From Bog-473 sp963744935 (GTDB taxonomy: Bacteria; Actinomycetota; Acidimicrobiia; Acidimicrobiales; RAAP-2), in assembly GCA_963744935.1 (NCBI GenBank), contig CAVUVM010000001.1, positions 186,001 to 250,000 of the forward strand: a stretch of DNA of 64,000 bases, in the 5' to 3' direction. Position numbers and translations under genes: made by a program. Numbering within the stretch: position 1 is the stretch's first letter; the number at the start of each line of letters is the position of its first letter. Shown here in pieces: positions 1 to 8,686 of this stretch. The notes under the pieces are model-generated. The model was not told the DNA's origin, did no database searches, and worked only from the letters and a program-made list of their open reading frames with translations.

Positions 1-354
1 CTGGGGATACTTGTCACGGATCGCCTGTGCACACTTGTCAACAAGCCGCATTGACACATCGTGTCCCGAGCGGCGGACGAGGCGGACCCGGACCCACCAG
101 AGCTGCGACCAATCGTGGGAATCCCAACGCTCGCACAGCAGCGTCGCGCTCGGGTCACGCTCGAGATTCCTGATCCGGCCGAGTTCCGTGGTGGTCTTGG
201 CCTTGACCTGGTCGATGGGCGAAGCGATCACCTCGCCAACCGCGGCAAAGCACACGGGAACGGCATCAATGGTTCCCTTCGCGTTGATCGAACAGAGAAC
301 GCCGTGCTCGCTGGCGCGCACGTGCTGCCAGCACTGCTCTGTCGTCAGCTGCAC
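1..354 (-). CDS. PPOX-class (F420-type) oxidoreductase, 3' end cut by window
   Basis: Reading the minus strand from a GTG at 354 gives an open frame of 118 codons that leaves the window without a stop. It starts MQLTTEQCWQHVRASEHGVL and carries the split-barrel flavin/F420 features: a short helix, then SINAKGTIDAVPVCFA and a strand with basic residues DQVKAKTTTELGRIRN, then a WDSHDWSQLWWVRV stretch. This matches the small pyridoxamine-oxidase-like family of F420-binding proteins (TIGR03668 type, about 130-140 aa), which reduce or oxidise cofactors or xenobiotics in the cytoplasm. An in-frame TTG at 399 with AGGG upstream is an alternative start. The exact substrate cannot be told. Family assignment is fairly sure; F420 rather than FMN use is inferred. 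Confidence 0.7.
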   Translation of the reverse strand, partial: MQLTTEQCWQHVRASEHGVLCSINAKGTIDAVPVCFAAVGEVIASPIDQVKAKTTTELGRIRNLERDPSATLLCERWDSHDWSQLWWVRVRLVRRSGHDVSMRLVDKCAQAIRDKYPQ

Positions 355-428
355 GCGACGAGTATCGCAGCCGACGGCCTCGCTGCTCCTCGAGTGCAAT
401 GCGATGCCCTAGACGCGCAGCGGGAGGC

Positions 429-448
429 GACACCTCGGATGAGGTGCC
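429..448 (-). terminator. hairpin downstream of the ABC substrate-binding gene
   Basis: GACACCTC (429-436), a 4-nt loop GGAT and GAGGTGCC (441-448) form an 8-bp stem with one G-T wobble, about 57 nt past the stop of the minus-strand gene ending at 505. There is no clear U tract, so it may be a weak terminator or an mRNA 3' end stabiliser. Confidence 0.4.
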
Positions 449-504
449 ACCCCCCACCAGCAGATATATCTCACGCCGGCACGACCGGCCCTCCGAAGGC
501 TCCG

Positions 505-1779
505 CTAGAAGAGCGGTGTCGGGTTGTACACCGTGATGTGGGTGACCTTGCCCGTCTTTCCGGACTGGATCACGCCGATGGCGGCGGACGACGAGCACAC
601 GTCCTTGAGCAGCGGGATGGCCTTCCCGTTGCAGCTGAACTTGAGGCCGCCCGACAGTGGAATCGTGACGTTGGTCGCCGTCTGGACCTGCTCCTTGATC
701 CCCGCCGCGGTGACCGGCTGGGTCGAACCCTTCATGATCGCCGCCAGCGTCAACACGGGCGTCACACCGTCGGCTTGATTGCTGCTGACGTTGGGGTTCG
801 GGCTCGCCTTCGGGTCGAACTTCTTGATGACGGCGGCGTACTCGGCGTCGTCGGCCTTGGACGATTGCGTCGTCGTGGTGATGTAAGAACCAGCGAGGGC
901 CTTGTCGAGGGTGGCGGAGTCGAGGATGCTCGGGTCCTGGCAGGTTGACAAGACGTACTTCGGCAGCTTCAGCCCGAGGGTGTTGTACGCCTGGAGGAAC
1001 GAGCTGCACAGCGTCACGTCCCCGACCATGCCGACGGCCTGCGCGCCGCCGGAGACCGCAGATTGCATTTGCGGGCTGATGTCCGCCGTGCCGGGGTTAA
1101 CCGGGATGACGGTGTAGCTCACACCCGCCGCCTTGTAGACGATCCCACCGAGCTCCTGAGCGCCCTGGATGGCCGCGGGCACGTTCTCCACGAGGAAGGC
1201 AACCTTCTTCAGGCCGTGCTGCTTCGCGCTGAGCGCCATGGCGCCGAGGTACGCGGGGAAGCCGCCTTCGATGTCGAAGGCACCGGGCGACGTGAGCTCG
1301 GCGGTCGAGGCGCCCGAGATCGTGATGTAGGGGATGCCCGCGCCGACGATCGTCGGGACCTCGGTCTGGCCCTGGCCGGTGAAGGGCTCGACGACGGCGA
1401 CCACGCCGTGCTGCACCATGTCGTTGGCGCAGGTCTGGCCTCCGGCCGGCGTGTTCTGGTTCTCGCAGATGTAGAGGTTGACCTTGTGACCCTCGAGACC
1501 ACCGAGGTCCGCGTCCAGGTACTCGGTGGCGGCCTTGGCGCCCTGCTCGACGAGCGGGCCGGTGCCGATGCCACCAGAACCGCCGGCATCGGTGATGATG
1601 CCGATGGTGACCGGAGTGCCGGTCGCCTTGTCGGATCCGCTCGAGCCGCTCGCGCCGGCGACGCCGACGGTGGTCGACACAATCGCAGCCGTGACGACGC
1701 CGGCGGTGAGCACCCCCGACAGCGCGACTCTTCCCACCCGCTTCTTGCCGGACCGCCCCAACGCACCTGTAATGAGCAC
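505..1779 (-). CDS. ABC transporter substrate-binding protein (Peripla_BP_6 type)
   Basis: A 424-residue exported binding protein of the branched-chain amino acid / amide / aromatic acid family (type I periplasmic fold). The GTG start at 1779 is chosen because AAGGAGG lies 5 nt upstream and gives a normal signal peptide (basic GRSGKKRVGRV, then LSGVLTAGVVTAAIVSTTVGVAGASG); a longer frame to 1902 has no ribosome site. Mature domain features are PVTIGIITDAGG at the first strand, ENQNTPAGGQTCANDMVQ, AVVEPFTGQGQTEVPTI and a C-terminal lobe with LAAIMKGS. No permease or ATPase genes adjoin it, so it probably serves a transporter encoded elsewhere. Ligand unknown; neighbours suggest an organic acid. 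Confidence 0.85.
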   Translation of the reverse strand: MLITGALGRSGKKRVGRVALSGVLTAGVVTAAIVSTTVGVAGASGSSGSDKATGTPVTIGIITDAGGSGGIGTGPLVEQGAKAATEYLDADLGGLEGHKVNLYICENQNTPAGGQTCANDMVQHGVVAVVEPFTGQGQTEVPTIVGAGIPYITISGASTAELTSPGAFDIEGGFPAYLGAMALSAKQHGLKKVAFLVENVPAAIQGAQELGGIVYKAAGVSYTVIPVNPGTADISPQMQSAVSGGAQAVGMVGDVTLCSSFLQAYNTLGLKLPKYVLSTCQDPSILDSATLDKALAGSYITTTTQSSKADDAEYAAVIKKFDPKASPNPNVSSNQADGVTPVLTLAAIMKGSTQPVTAAGIKEQVQTATNVTIPLSGGLKFSCNGKAIPLLKDVCSSSAAIGVIQSGKTGKVTHITVYNPTPLF

Positions 1780-1854
1780 TGTTTCCTCCTTGGGGATCAG
1801 GGGCGGCAAACGTGCTCCATCCGACCGCAACAAGCCCCCCGGATTCCGTGGTCG

Positions 1855-1871
1855 AAAAGAGTGTACCGTTT
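1855..1871 (-). promoter_or_regulatory. box A site upstream of substrate-binding gene
   Basis: AAAAGAGTGTACCGTTT on the plus strand, read toward the gene as AAACGGTACACTCTTTT. It is 16 of 17 bases identical to the site at 33954-33970 and sits 76 bp upstream of the GTG at 1779. It may be an operator or a specialised -10 region (TACACT). Confidence 0.6.
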
Positions 1872-1886
1872 GCCCATTCCCATCGT

Positions 1887-1913
1887 CAACATACCGCAAC
1901 ATTTCGAGAAATA
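1887..1913 (-). repeat. CAACRTA direct-repeat motif, copy 1
   Basis: CAACATACCG followed directly by CAACATTTCG, then AGAAATA. The two decamers repeat with a 10-bp period, so a protein could bind both on one face of the helix. A sister copy lies at 2149-2175. Located 108-134 bp upstream of the substrate-binding gene. Confidence 0.5.
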
Positions 1914-2148
1914 GCTGGCAGAACCGTCAACGGACGCTGGAATGCGGCCGACGCGGCAGCGGCAATGAGGTCCCTGTTTTGCGCGACGACCCGTTCCCGG
2001 ACGCGGCGCAGGAGCGGCGCTCCCCCGAGGAGTTGCCGCTCCGTGCGCCGTTCTAGGGGGACCGACAAGTCCCCTTTTCAGTCCCCCCATATTGCTCACC
2101 CCCGTATGACCCCCCGGTGTGAGCGTGGGATTTACGTCATCCCGGTGG

Positions 2149-2175
2149 CAACGTATCGCAACGTTTCCGCAATAA
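2149..2175 (-). repeat. CAACRTA direct-repeat motif, copy 2
   Basis: CAACGTATCG followed by CAACGTTTCC then GCAATAA; same layout as 1887-1913 (shared core CAACRTAYCGCAACRTTTC). Two copies about 260 bp apart in the same upstream region suggest a paired operator, possibly of a response regulator. Confidence 0.5.
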
Positions 2176-2243
2176 AACGTCACCCTGAGGCGGTCGGAGA
2201 AATTCGCTCTGGGACTGGACAAATCGGCCGAGCTTCCCCGGCC

Positions 2244-3734
2244 TTAGCCCTCGGCGATCGCCTCTTCGAGCGCACGAGCCAGGTTGCGCTGGGCCCGAAA
2301 GTGGGCGTCGAGCCCCGAGTGTGCCGTCACCAAGTCGCGCTTAGCGCCGCTGCGGAACAAGTCGCCGCCCGTGCGCGATGTCATGCACGCGCCGAGCGCG
2401 AAGAAGACGCGGTAGTACGCGACCGCGTCGGGCTCGGTCGCCTCAGGCGGTCCGCCGGCGGCGCGGTAGGCGTCGACGAATTCGTCCCATGCGAGCAGCG
2501 CCGTCGCGGCCGGCCACGCCGCGGCGAGCTCGCGCGCGGGCGGCCCGATCGTCGCCGCCTCCCAGTCCACCAACGCGGTGACGCGCCCGTCTTCGACGAG
2601 CACGTTGTGCAAGCCGACGTCGCCTTGGAGGAGGCAGAGCGGTCCGGACGGCACGACGTCGTGCACGTGGTCGAGCAACCACTGACGCGCCAGGGGGACG
2701 GCAACGATGGGCGGGCCGCTCAGCGACGCGATACGGCCGGCCATTCCCTCGACCGCCGCGCGCAGCGAAGCCTCGGTGACCGTCGCCGTGAGGTCGAGAC
2801 CGGTCGCCGCCAGGTCCTCGAGGGGGACCGAATGCACCCGGGCCAGCGCCTCGGCCAGTTGTCGGCCGATCTCGTGCCGGTGCTCGGTTGGCGCCGCCAG
2901 ATCGGGGAAGTACTCGCCGGCCTTCGTCCCCGGCACCCTCGCCATCACGAGCAACGTCGCGGTTTCCTCGTCGGCGCCGCCGTCGCGCGCGCGGCCTGCC
3001 GCGAGGGACCCGCCCGGGGCCTCACCGGCAAAGAACGGCTCGGGCACCGGTCCGCCGCGGGCGTACACGGCGCCGAGGACGGCGAACTCGTCGGACGCGC
3101 GGGTGGCCAGGATGCCGACGGGGCGGTCTTTGCGGACGATGATGTCGGGTGGGAGCTCGGTCGTCCCAGTGACGGTGACCAGCATGGTCTCCTTGGAACG
3201 CCCACCAGGGACGAGTTCCATGGCGGTCACGGTCACTCCGGGCGACCCGGGTAGGCGGGACCGCAGGAACGCGGTCAGCTCTGAGGGGCTCATCGAACAG
3301 TCGCTGTCCGGCGAGCCGCTCCCGTTGTCGAGATGTTCGGCCAGGACACCACGACGGAGGTCGTCGACCCGCTCGAGGTACCGGCGCTCGACGTCGACGA
3401 GTTGGCGGCAGCGGGCGCGCTTCGAGGTGTTGTCGCTGGCCGCCTCGGCGGCGACGAGCTCGGCTGCCTGTTGGCGTAGGTCGCGGAAGCTGTCCGCCGT
3501 GACCGGAGCTGGGTCGGCTGTCGCGCCGTCGAGGAGGGCGGCGAACTCGGCACCGAACTCCTGACTCAGCGTGTCGCTCCACTCCTCCTCGACGATGAAC
3601 TCGGCCAAGATCCGGTCCACCAGTGCGGCGGCATCGATGGCCGTCGGGCTCGTGAGCTCGGGGAGGAACGTGCGCGCAACCGTGGCCCGAAGCTGGCGGT
3701 AGTAGGCCGCCCGTTCCTCGGCCGGTTGCCTCAC
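2244..3734 (-). CDS. APH-fold phosphotransferase, long N-terminal extension
   Basis: 496 residues. The first ~130 residues are helical and unrecognised. Residues ~150-470 are an aminoglycoside-phosphotransferase / choline-kinase-like fold: GGRSKETMLVTV as nucleotide loop, DIIVRKDRP with the ATP-anchoring lysine, catalytic loop LLQGDVGLHNVLVEDGR and metal-binding ALVDWEAATIG. In the family His-Gly-Asp is the rule; here the Gly-Asp is present but preceded by Gln. Such proteins beside acyl-CoA dehydrogenases are related to the kinase half of ACAD10 and probably phosphorylate a hydroxyl group of a small acid or alcohol. GTG start overlaps the upstream gene's stop (GTGA), so the two are translationally coupled. 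A similar pair recurs at 14749-17209. Confidence 0.8.
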   Translation of the reverse strand: MRQPAEERAAYYRQLRATVARTFLPELTSPTAIDAAALVDRILAEFIVEEEWSDTLSQEFGAEFAALLDGATADPAPVTADSFRDLRQQAAELVAAEAASDNTSKRARCRQLVDVERRYLERVDDLRRGVLAEHLDNGSGSPDSDCSMSPSELTAFLRSRLPGSPGVTVTAMELVPGGRSKETMLVTVTGTTELPPDIIVRKDRPVGILATRASDEFAVLGAVYARGGPVPEPFFAGEAPGGSLAAGRARDGGADEETATLLVMARVPGTKAGEYFPDLAAPTEHRHEIGRQLAEALARVHSVPLEDLAATGLDLTATVTEASLRAAVEGMAGRIASLSGPPIVAVPLARQWLLDHVHDVVPSGPLCLLQGDVGLHNVLVEDGRVTALVDWEAATIGPPARELAAAWPAATALLAWDEFVDAYRAAGGPPEATEPDAVAYYRVFFALGACMTSRTGGDLFRSGAKRDLVTAHSGLDAHFRAQRNLARALEEAIAEG

Positions 3735-4715
3735 GACGACGAGCTCGCGTCCGAGCCTTCCCGCACGACCCCGTTGGTCAGGGCGTCGGCCAGGACATAG
3801 GCGGGGGGATCTTGCCCGTTACGCGCGTTGAGGTTGGTCTCGAGGAACCCCCAGCCCCCGGGCACTCCGTCGACCGTGACGTCGCCGACCGACTCCCAGC
3901 CGTAGCGCTGCGCCGTCGCACCGATCATGCCGCCGATCGTCTCGATGCGCACCGTCGTGACGCGGCCATCCTCGAGCCGGTAGCGGACCTCGGCGGCGGG
4001 GCAACGCACCGAGTCGTCGTCGACGTGCACGCGCATCTCGGCGCTGGCCACCGGCAGGCGTTCGCCACCGCGTGAGCGCGCCGATGCGGAAGAAGCTGCC
4101 GTTGGTTCCCACCATGGAGGCGAAGCGGAACTGCAGGGCGTCCGCGCCCTGGCCGTGCTCGCCCCCGAAGCTCCGGCTCGAGACGAAGCTGTCCCAGCGA
4201 CGGGCGCCCCACGAGTGGTCGCGCCAGGCGGGAGCGTCGACCTTCGCCGACGTGCCGTCGAGCTCCACCGTGCCCCGCACCCGGCAGAAGACATGGAAGT
4301 TGTTGGAGAAGATGGTCCCGGCGCTCCCTGAGGTCCCAGTGAAGGTCTGTGCGTTGGCGTAGGCGCGCACGCCCACGTCGGTGATGTCGAGATCGGCCCG
4401 GCACCTGTCGCCCTCGAGCACGAAGCGCAATCGCTCTCCGTCGTGGAAGAGGCGCTGTGTCCCTGCACACAGCCCGAGCTCATCGAGCCGGGCCAGCTCG
4501 AGCCCTTCGCCGTTGCAGCGGAAGCGTGTTCCGTCGTCCGCATACACCCCGCACCACAGATTGGCCGTGCCGCGGGTGAGCTCGTTGCCGATGCGGTGGT
4601 TGCCGCCCAGGCCCGCTGCGGGGTCGCGCCACGCCAGGTACGCACTCTCCTGCCAGTCGGGGTCGTCACCTGCTGGGTGGAGTCCCTCGTCTGCAACGTC
4701 GGGATCCGATGTCAC
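3731..4715 (-). CDS. CrtC/AttH-like (DUF7064/7065-type) protein, single-base frameshift
   Basis: About 327 residues once one frameshift near 4066-4074 is bridged: frame one ends FFRIGALTR and the continuation is GGERLPVASAEMRVHV. The product resembles hydroxyneurosporene-synthase / AttH lipocalin-like double beta-barrels, with GTIFSNNFHVFCRVRG, the hallmark WRDHSWGARRWD and late strand GWGFLETNLNARNG. The related full-length gene at 16169 has the same SWGPR-type motif. The sequence has one base too many at the junction; an assembly error is more likely than a pseudogene because both halves are well conserved in character. GTG start at 4715 lacks a clear ribosome site. Function unknown; coupled to the kinase downstream. 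Confidence 0.65.
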
Positions 4716-4773
4716 CGGGACGAAGGATACGAAACCACCGACGGCAGAGCCCGAGTGCCCGGCCGACGCTTGC

Positions 4774-5562
4774 TCACCTCTCCGAGACCCTCTCCGTCCC
4801 CTCGGCCGCAGGGATGTCCGGATTGCAGATGTAGCGCACGTTGGCGATGGTCATGTCGCACGCAGAAAAGCTGGCGGACACCGGCAGGTCCGGGACCAAG
4901 CGCTCGTCGCCCCACGCGGCGGGGTCGAAAGAGCTGAGCTGCGGGCGGCCACGATCGGCCCGCCGGAACTCGTACTCGGAGTCGACCTGCACGATGCGCG
5001 GCACGAGGACGCCGTCACGGCGCACCCGGGCCAGGTGCATCCCCGGCGGGTACTGCACGTCGTGCCCTGTCACCGGCACCGGGTCGACCACGGACACCGA
5101 AAGGATCTCCCGGCCAGCCCCGCGACCGGTCGAGCCTTCCTCGCTTCGAGCGTCGCGCACCGTGCAGTCCACCCGGTCGTGGAAGCGGCGCAGGCTGACG
5201 ACACCCGGGGCGATGCGGAACCCCCACGACCCAGCCAAGTCCTCCGACAGGGCGGCGTTGTCGCAGCGCGCCGAAATCAAATAGGCGCGTGGGCGGACGC
5301 CTGAGCGCGCGGTCAAGCGGAGTTGGGCCAACGCGAAGGGCCCGAAGGAGCTGTCCTTCGCCCGGTAGACGAGGAAGCTGATGACGGGTGGGATGGTCGG
5401 GTTCAGCGCGGGTGGCACCAGCGACTCGCGGTCGTCCACCCGCACCTCGTAGAGGACCTGGAGGATGTCGACGTCGTCGACCTTCAACTCGCGATCCTCC
5501 AGCACCACCTCGGGCGCACCGTCCACCAGTGGGCGGATGTCCAGGGAGCCTGCCAGCGGCAT
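4774..5562 (-). CDS. acetoacetate-decarboxylase-fold protein
   Basis: 262 residues; the ATG at 5562 overlaps the stop of the LLM gene (ATGA). The sequence shows the ADC-like pattern: PPALNPTIPPVISFLVYR, then SSFGPFALAQLRLTARSGVRPRAY, a conserved WGFRIAPGVVSLRRFHDRV and a C-terminal ACDMTIANVRYICN strand. Family members decarboxylate beta-keto acids by a Schiff-base lysine or act as lyases; an obvious catalytic lysine at the usual place is not seen, so a non-canonical role is possible. Co-transcription with the LLM oxidoreductase suggests both act on the same ring or keto-acid intermediate. Confidence 0.6.
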   Translation of the reverse strand: MPLAGSLDIRPLVDGAPEVVLEDRELKVDDVDILQVLYEVRVDDRESLVPPALNPTIPPVISFLVYRAKDSSFGPFALAQLRLTARSGVRPRAYLISARCDNAALSEDLAGSWGFRIAPGVVSLRRFHDRVDCTVRDARSEEGSTGRGAGREILSVSVVDPVPVTGHDVQYPPGMHLARVRRDGVLVPRIVQVDSEYEFRRADRGRPQLSSFDPAAWGDERLVPDLPVSASFSACDMTIANVRYICNPDIPAAEGTERVSER

Positions 5563-6692
5563 CAGGCCACCCCCGCCGTTGCCACCGGCCGCAAGGAGCT
5601 CGTCCCCTTCGGCGCTCCCGTCTTGAACCGTGGCATGACCTCCTCGGCGAAGAGGCGCATGGAATCGAGGACGTACTGCTGCGGCACGACCTCCATGAAC
5701 TGGTGGATGAAGTTGATCCCATCGAACCCGACGTTCTCCCACGCCGTGATGGCGTCGGCGACGTCGTCGGGCGTCCCCATCGTCACGCCCTTGAAGGACT
5801 TGGCCGCGTCGCCCGGGCTACCCGACTCGCGCCGCAACGCGGGCAACAGGCCCTCGGAGGGATATGAGTGCGTCGGCAGCACCTCCTTCGCCGAGAGGAG
5901 CTGGGCCGCCATGTACGAGAACATCGAGGCGATCTTGAGCCCGTTGCGCCGGCCGCGATCACCGTCCTCACAGCACGACAAGAAGTTGACGGTCAGCACC
6001 TTGTCGTTGACGAAGGAGCCGACGGGATCGCACGAGGCGATGTGCCGGCGGTAGTTCGTGACCTTCTTCTCGGAGTCCTCGAACCCACCGGGGGAGAGCC
6101 CGAGACAGCCCAGACCCCGGTCCGCTGCGTCGATCTCGGTGCCCGGCGACGTCACCGCCACCCACATCGGCGGGTGCGGTTTCTGAATCGGCTTGGGCAG
6201 CACGGCCCGCTCGGGCATGGAGAACATCCGCCCGTTCCAGGCGAAGCGCTCCTGGGTCCACATCTTCGGGATCACGCGGACGAACTCGTCCCACGTCTTC
6301 TTGGTGTCGTCGGGGTTCGCCCCGAAGCCACTCAGCTCAGGCCAGGTCGCCGAGCGACCGGTCCCCAGCTCCAGACGCCCACCCGAGATGATGTCGAGGA
6401 CCGCCGCTCGCTCGGCCACCCTGATCGGGCTCTGGTACTGAGGCACGCAGGCCACGATGCCGTGCCCGATCCGGATGCGCTTGGTCATCGTGGCTGCGGC
6501 GGAGAGGAAGACGTCGGGTGCCGAACAGTGTGAATACTCCTCCAAGAAGTGATGCTCGACGGCCCAGACGTAATCGAAGCCCAACTCGTCGGCCAGGCGG
6601 ACCTGCTCGAGCGCGTTCTCGTACACCTGCCGCTCGGAGTCGGGTGTCCATGGTCGTGGCACCGACAGCTCCATGAACAAGCCGAATTCCAT
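5562..6692 (-). CDS. LLM-class flavin-dependent oxidoreductase
   Basis: 376 residues of luciferase-like TIM barrel. Typical segments are MEFGLFMELSVPRPW at strand 1, LGFDYVWAVEHHFLEEYSHC at strand 2, IRIGHGIVACVPQYQSPIRV, and ISGGRLELGTGRSATWPE for flavin binding. The EHHF segment is typical of FMN-using alkanal- or nitrilotriacetate-monooxygenase-like members. A strong GGGAGGGAGG site precedes the ATG. It heads a minus-strand operon with the ADC-fold gene and is divergent from the TetR gene at 6795, with a palindromic operator between. Substrate unknown. Confidence 0.85.
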   Translation of the reverse strand: MEFGLFMELSVPRPWTPDSERQVYENALEQVRLADELGFDYVWAVEHHFLEEYSHCSAPDVFLSAAATMTKRIRIGHGIVACVPQYQSPIRVAERAAVLDIISGGRLELGTGRSATWPELSGFGANPDDTKKTWDEFVRVIPKMWTQERFAWNGRMFSMPERAVLPKPIQKPHPPMWVAVTSPGTEIDAADRGLGCLGLSPGGFEDSEKKVTNYRRHIASCDPVGSFVNDKVLTVNFLSCCEDGDRGRRNGLKIASMFSYMAAQLLSAKEVLPTHSYPSEGLLPALRRESGSPGDAAKSFKGVTMGTPDDVADAITAWENVGFDGINFIHQFMEVVPQQYVLDSMRLFAEEVMPRFKTGAPKGTSSLRPVATAGVA

Positions 6693-6724
6693 GGCCTCCC
6701 TCCCCCATGCGCCTTGCGCACTTT

Positions 6725-6740
6725 GTTAATGGTCATTAAC
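6725..6740. promoter_or_regulatory. TetR operator palindrome
   Basis: GTTAATG-GT-CATTAAC is a perfect 7-bp inverted repeat in the 102-bp divergent region between the LLM gene (start 6692) and the TetR gene (start 6795). Size and symmetry fit a TetR dimer site, so the TetR at 6795 probably controls both directions. Confidence 0.7.
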
Positions 6741-6794
6741 ATCTAAGCATGAGGTTCGGGCCTCGTCAACGTGTCGATCCCCTATTTGTGAGGG

Positions 6795-7433
6795 ATGGCT
6801 AACATCCGTGGCCATATGACCTCCGACGGCGGGGCACGGCAGACGAAGGGTGAGCGGACCCGCGAGGCGATCATGACGGCCGCCGCCGAACTGTTCCGGG
6901 ACCGGGGCTTCCGAGAGACCAGCCTCAGCGACATCGGTGCGGCCGCCGGGGTCAGCGGGCCGGCCATCTACCGGTACTTCACATCGAAGGGCGAGCTGCT
7001 CTCCGTCCTCATCGAGGAGGCGGCGATCGTGTGGCGGGGAACGGTCGACGAGGTCCTGAACGAGGACACGCCGCCCCAGGTCACGTTGGAGCGCCTGATC
7101 GACGCCGCCGTCACGCTGCAGCTGCGAAACGGGAACCTGCGCGACGTCTTCAACAAGGAGTACCGGTCGCTCGACGACGACGCACGGCGGCGGGTCGCCC
7201 GGATCGAGCGGGTGCGCATGGCGGAGTGGGTCCATCTTCTGAGCGAGGTCCAACCGGGCTTGGGCGACCAGGAGGCACGCGCCGCTGTGACCATGGTCGA
7301 CGGCATGCTCCGTTCCATCACCCCCCTGACCGACATGGACCAGGAGCAGTTGTCCAGGGTGATGAAGGACATGGTGCTCGGCGGGCTCATGTCCGTCGGC
7401 GTACCCCGCGCCGCAGACGTGGTGCCCGCATGA
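6795..7433 (+). CDS. TetR/AcrR family transcriptional regulator
   Basis: 212 residues. The N-terminal helix-turn-helix is clear: TREAIMTAAAELFRDRGF, TSLSDIGAAAGVSGPAIYRY and FTSKGELLSVLIEEA (about residues 20-70). The C-terminal ligand domain is typical of fatty-acyl or CoA-ester sensing TetRs but gives no ligand. First gene of a plus-strand operon; its stop overlaps the next start (ATGA). Probably represses itself, the operon to 17209 and the divergent LLM operon through the palindrome at 6725-6740. Confidence 0.9.
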   Translation: MANIRGHMTSDGGARQTKGERTREAIMTAAAELFRDRGFRETSLSDIGAAAGVSGPAIYRYFTSKGELLSVLIEEAAIVWRGTVDEVLNEDTPPQVTLERLIDAAVTLQLRNGNLRDVFNKEYRSLDDDARRRVARIERVRMAEWVHLLSEVQPGLGDQEARAAVTMVDGMLRSITPLTDMDQEQLSRVMKDMVLGGLMSVGVPRAADVVPA

Positions 7434-8686
7434 CGGACCTCGAGGTCGCCACCCTTCCGGGCGAAGAGGCCTTCCGCCAGGAGGTGGTCGCCTTCTTGCG
7501 GGGCACGCTCCCCCTCAAGAGCGACCGCGGGGCGCGTCCCGACGCGGCCGGACCCTTCGCAGGCGGCTCGGGCCTCGAGCGCGCCGTCGCCTACCAGCGC
7601 GCGCTGGCCGGGGCGGGCTTGGCCGGGATCACCTGGCCACTCGAGTACGGCGGACGAGGGCTCCCGGGTCGCTACCAGCGCATCTACGACGAAGAGGCCA
7701 AGGCGTTCGACATCCCGCCGCGCTCGCTCGAGATCGGCCTCGGCATGTGCGGTCCGACGCTGCTGGTGCACGCGAGCGACGACCAGAAGCGGGCCTTCAT
7801 CCCTCCCCTGCTGCGCGGCGAACACGTGTGGTGCGAGCTGTTCAGCGAGCCCGGCGCCGGTTCGGACCTCTCCAGCGTGCAGACCAGGGCGCGAGCCGAT
7901 GGCGACGAGTTCGTGCTGGACGGGCAGAAGGTGTGGACGTCAGGCGCCCAGCACAGCGACTTCGCCGCCTGCCTCGTCCGTACCGATCCCGCACGAGCGA
8001 AGCGCGAGGGCATCACGATGCTCATCGTCGACATGCACGCACCCGGGGTCACGGTCCGGCCGCTGCGCCAGCTCACCGGCGAGTCGCACTTCAACGAGGT
8101 GTTCCTCGACGGAGTCAGGGTGCCGGTGGCGAACGTGGTGGGGGAGCTGCACGGAGGCTGGCGCGTCGCGCGTACCACCCTCGCCTTCGAACGACAGGCG
8201 CTCAGCGGCATGGGGTCCGGTGGCGGCGGCAAGGGAGGGTTTTCGGCGCTCGTGGCCGAGGCCGAGCGGCGCAACCTCTCGAACCGCCCCGTGCTGCGGG
8301 ATCGCCTGGTCCAGCTACGCATCCGCCAGATGGTGTTGCGCCACCTCACGTCCTACCTGCAGGCCAAGGTGAAGTCGGGCGGGGGCGACGCCGCTACGGC
8401 CTCGGTGCTGAAGCTCGCCATGGCCCAACTCGTGCAGGAGTCGGCCCGGGTGGCAGTCGATGTCGTGGGGATGGACGCCACCGCGTGGAGGGCGGAGGAC
8501 CCGGGCGGCGGACGCTGGTCGAACCAGCTCCTCAGCTCGCTGTCCGCGTCGATCGGCGGCGGCACGAACGAGATCGTGCGCAACGTCATCGCCGAGCGCG
8601 CCCTCGGTCTGCCCCGTGACCAAGAAGGTGACCTGATGCCGGGCGATCTTGGCGACGTCGGGAAGGGGTCGTCGGCGGGTGCCTAA
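7430..8686 (+). CDS. acyl-CoA dehydrogenase
   Basis: 418 residues; ATG at 7430 overlaps the TetR stop by 4 bases. Domain order is the usual helical N-domain, beta-domain (WCELFSEPGAGSDLSSVQTRA, then GQKVWTSGAQHSDFAACLVRT) and C-terminal helices ending IGGGTNEIVRNVIAERALGLPR. It oxidises an acyl-CoA to the 2-enoyl-CoA with FAD, passing electrons to ETF. The acyl chain cannot be predicted; the co-operonic CoA-transferase and ligase suggest that the operon also activates the substrate. Confidence 0.9.
   Translation: MTDLEVATLPGEEAFRQEVVAFLRGTLPLKSDRGARPDAAGPFAGGSGLERAVAYQRALAGAGLAGITWPLEYGGRGLPGRYQRIYDEEAKAFDIPPRSLEIGLGMCGPTLLVHASDDQKRAFIPPLLRGEHVWCELFSEPGAGSDLSSVQTRARADGDEFVLDGQKVWTSGAQHSDFAACLVRTDPARAKREGITMLIVDMHAPGVTVRPLRQLTGESHFNEVFLDGVRVPVANVVGELHGGWRVARTTLAFERQALSGMGSGGGGKGGFSALVAEAERRNLSNRPVLRDRLVQLRIRQMVLRHLTSYLQAKVKSGGGDAATASVLKLAMAQLVQESARVAVDVVGMDATAWRAEDPGGGRWSNQLLSSLSASIGGGTNEIVRNVIAERALGLPRDQEGDLMPGDLGDVGKGSSAGA

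Larger units (their letters stand above)
1780..2243. other. 464-bp intergenic promoter region of the substrate-binding gene
   Basis: No gene is supported here. The segment is AT-richer than its surroundings and lies upstream of the minus-strand gene starting at 1779. It holds one copy of the window-wide promoter box (1855-1871), two copies of a CAACRTA-type double repeat (1887-1913 and 2149-2175), and a G-rich tract with GGGGACT twice (about 2055-2095). Confidence 0.6.

Noticed and set aside
2055..2105. G-rich tract upstream of the substrate-binding gene as a quadruplex or second gene
   Set aside because: The GGGG runs are irregular and unevenly spaced, and any frame through them lacks coding character.
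4066..4074. Programmed ribosomal frameshift in the CrtC-like gene
   Set aside because: No slippery heptamer or following stem; the intact paralogue at 16169 needs no shift, so an error is simpler.
1797..4740. Shared CACCGGGA-containing stretch near 2140 and 4715
   Set aside because: Only about ten bases match and one copy lies at a gene start, so chance is the best explanation.
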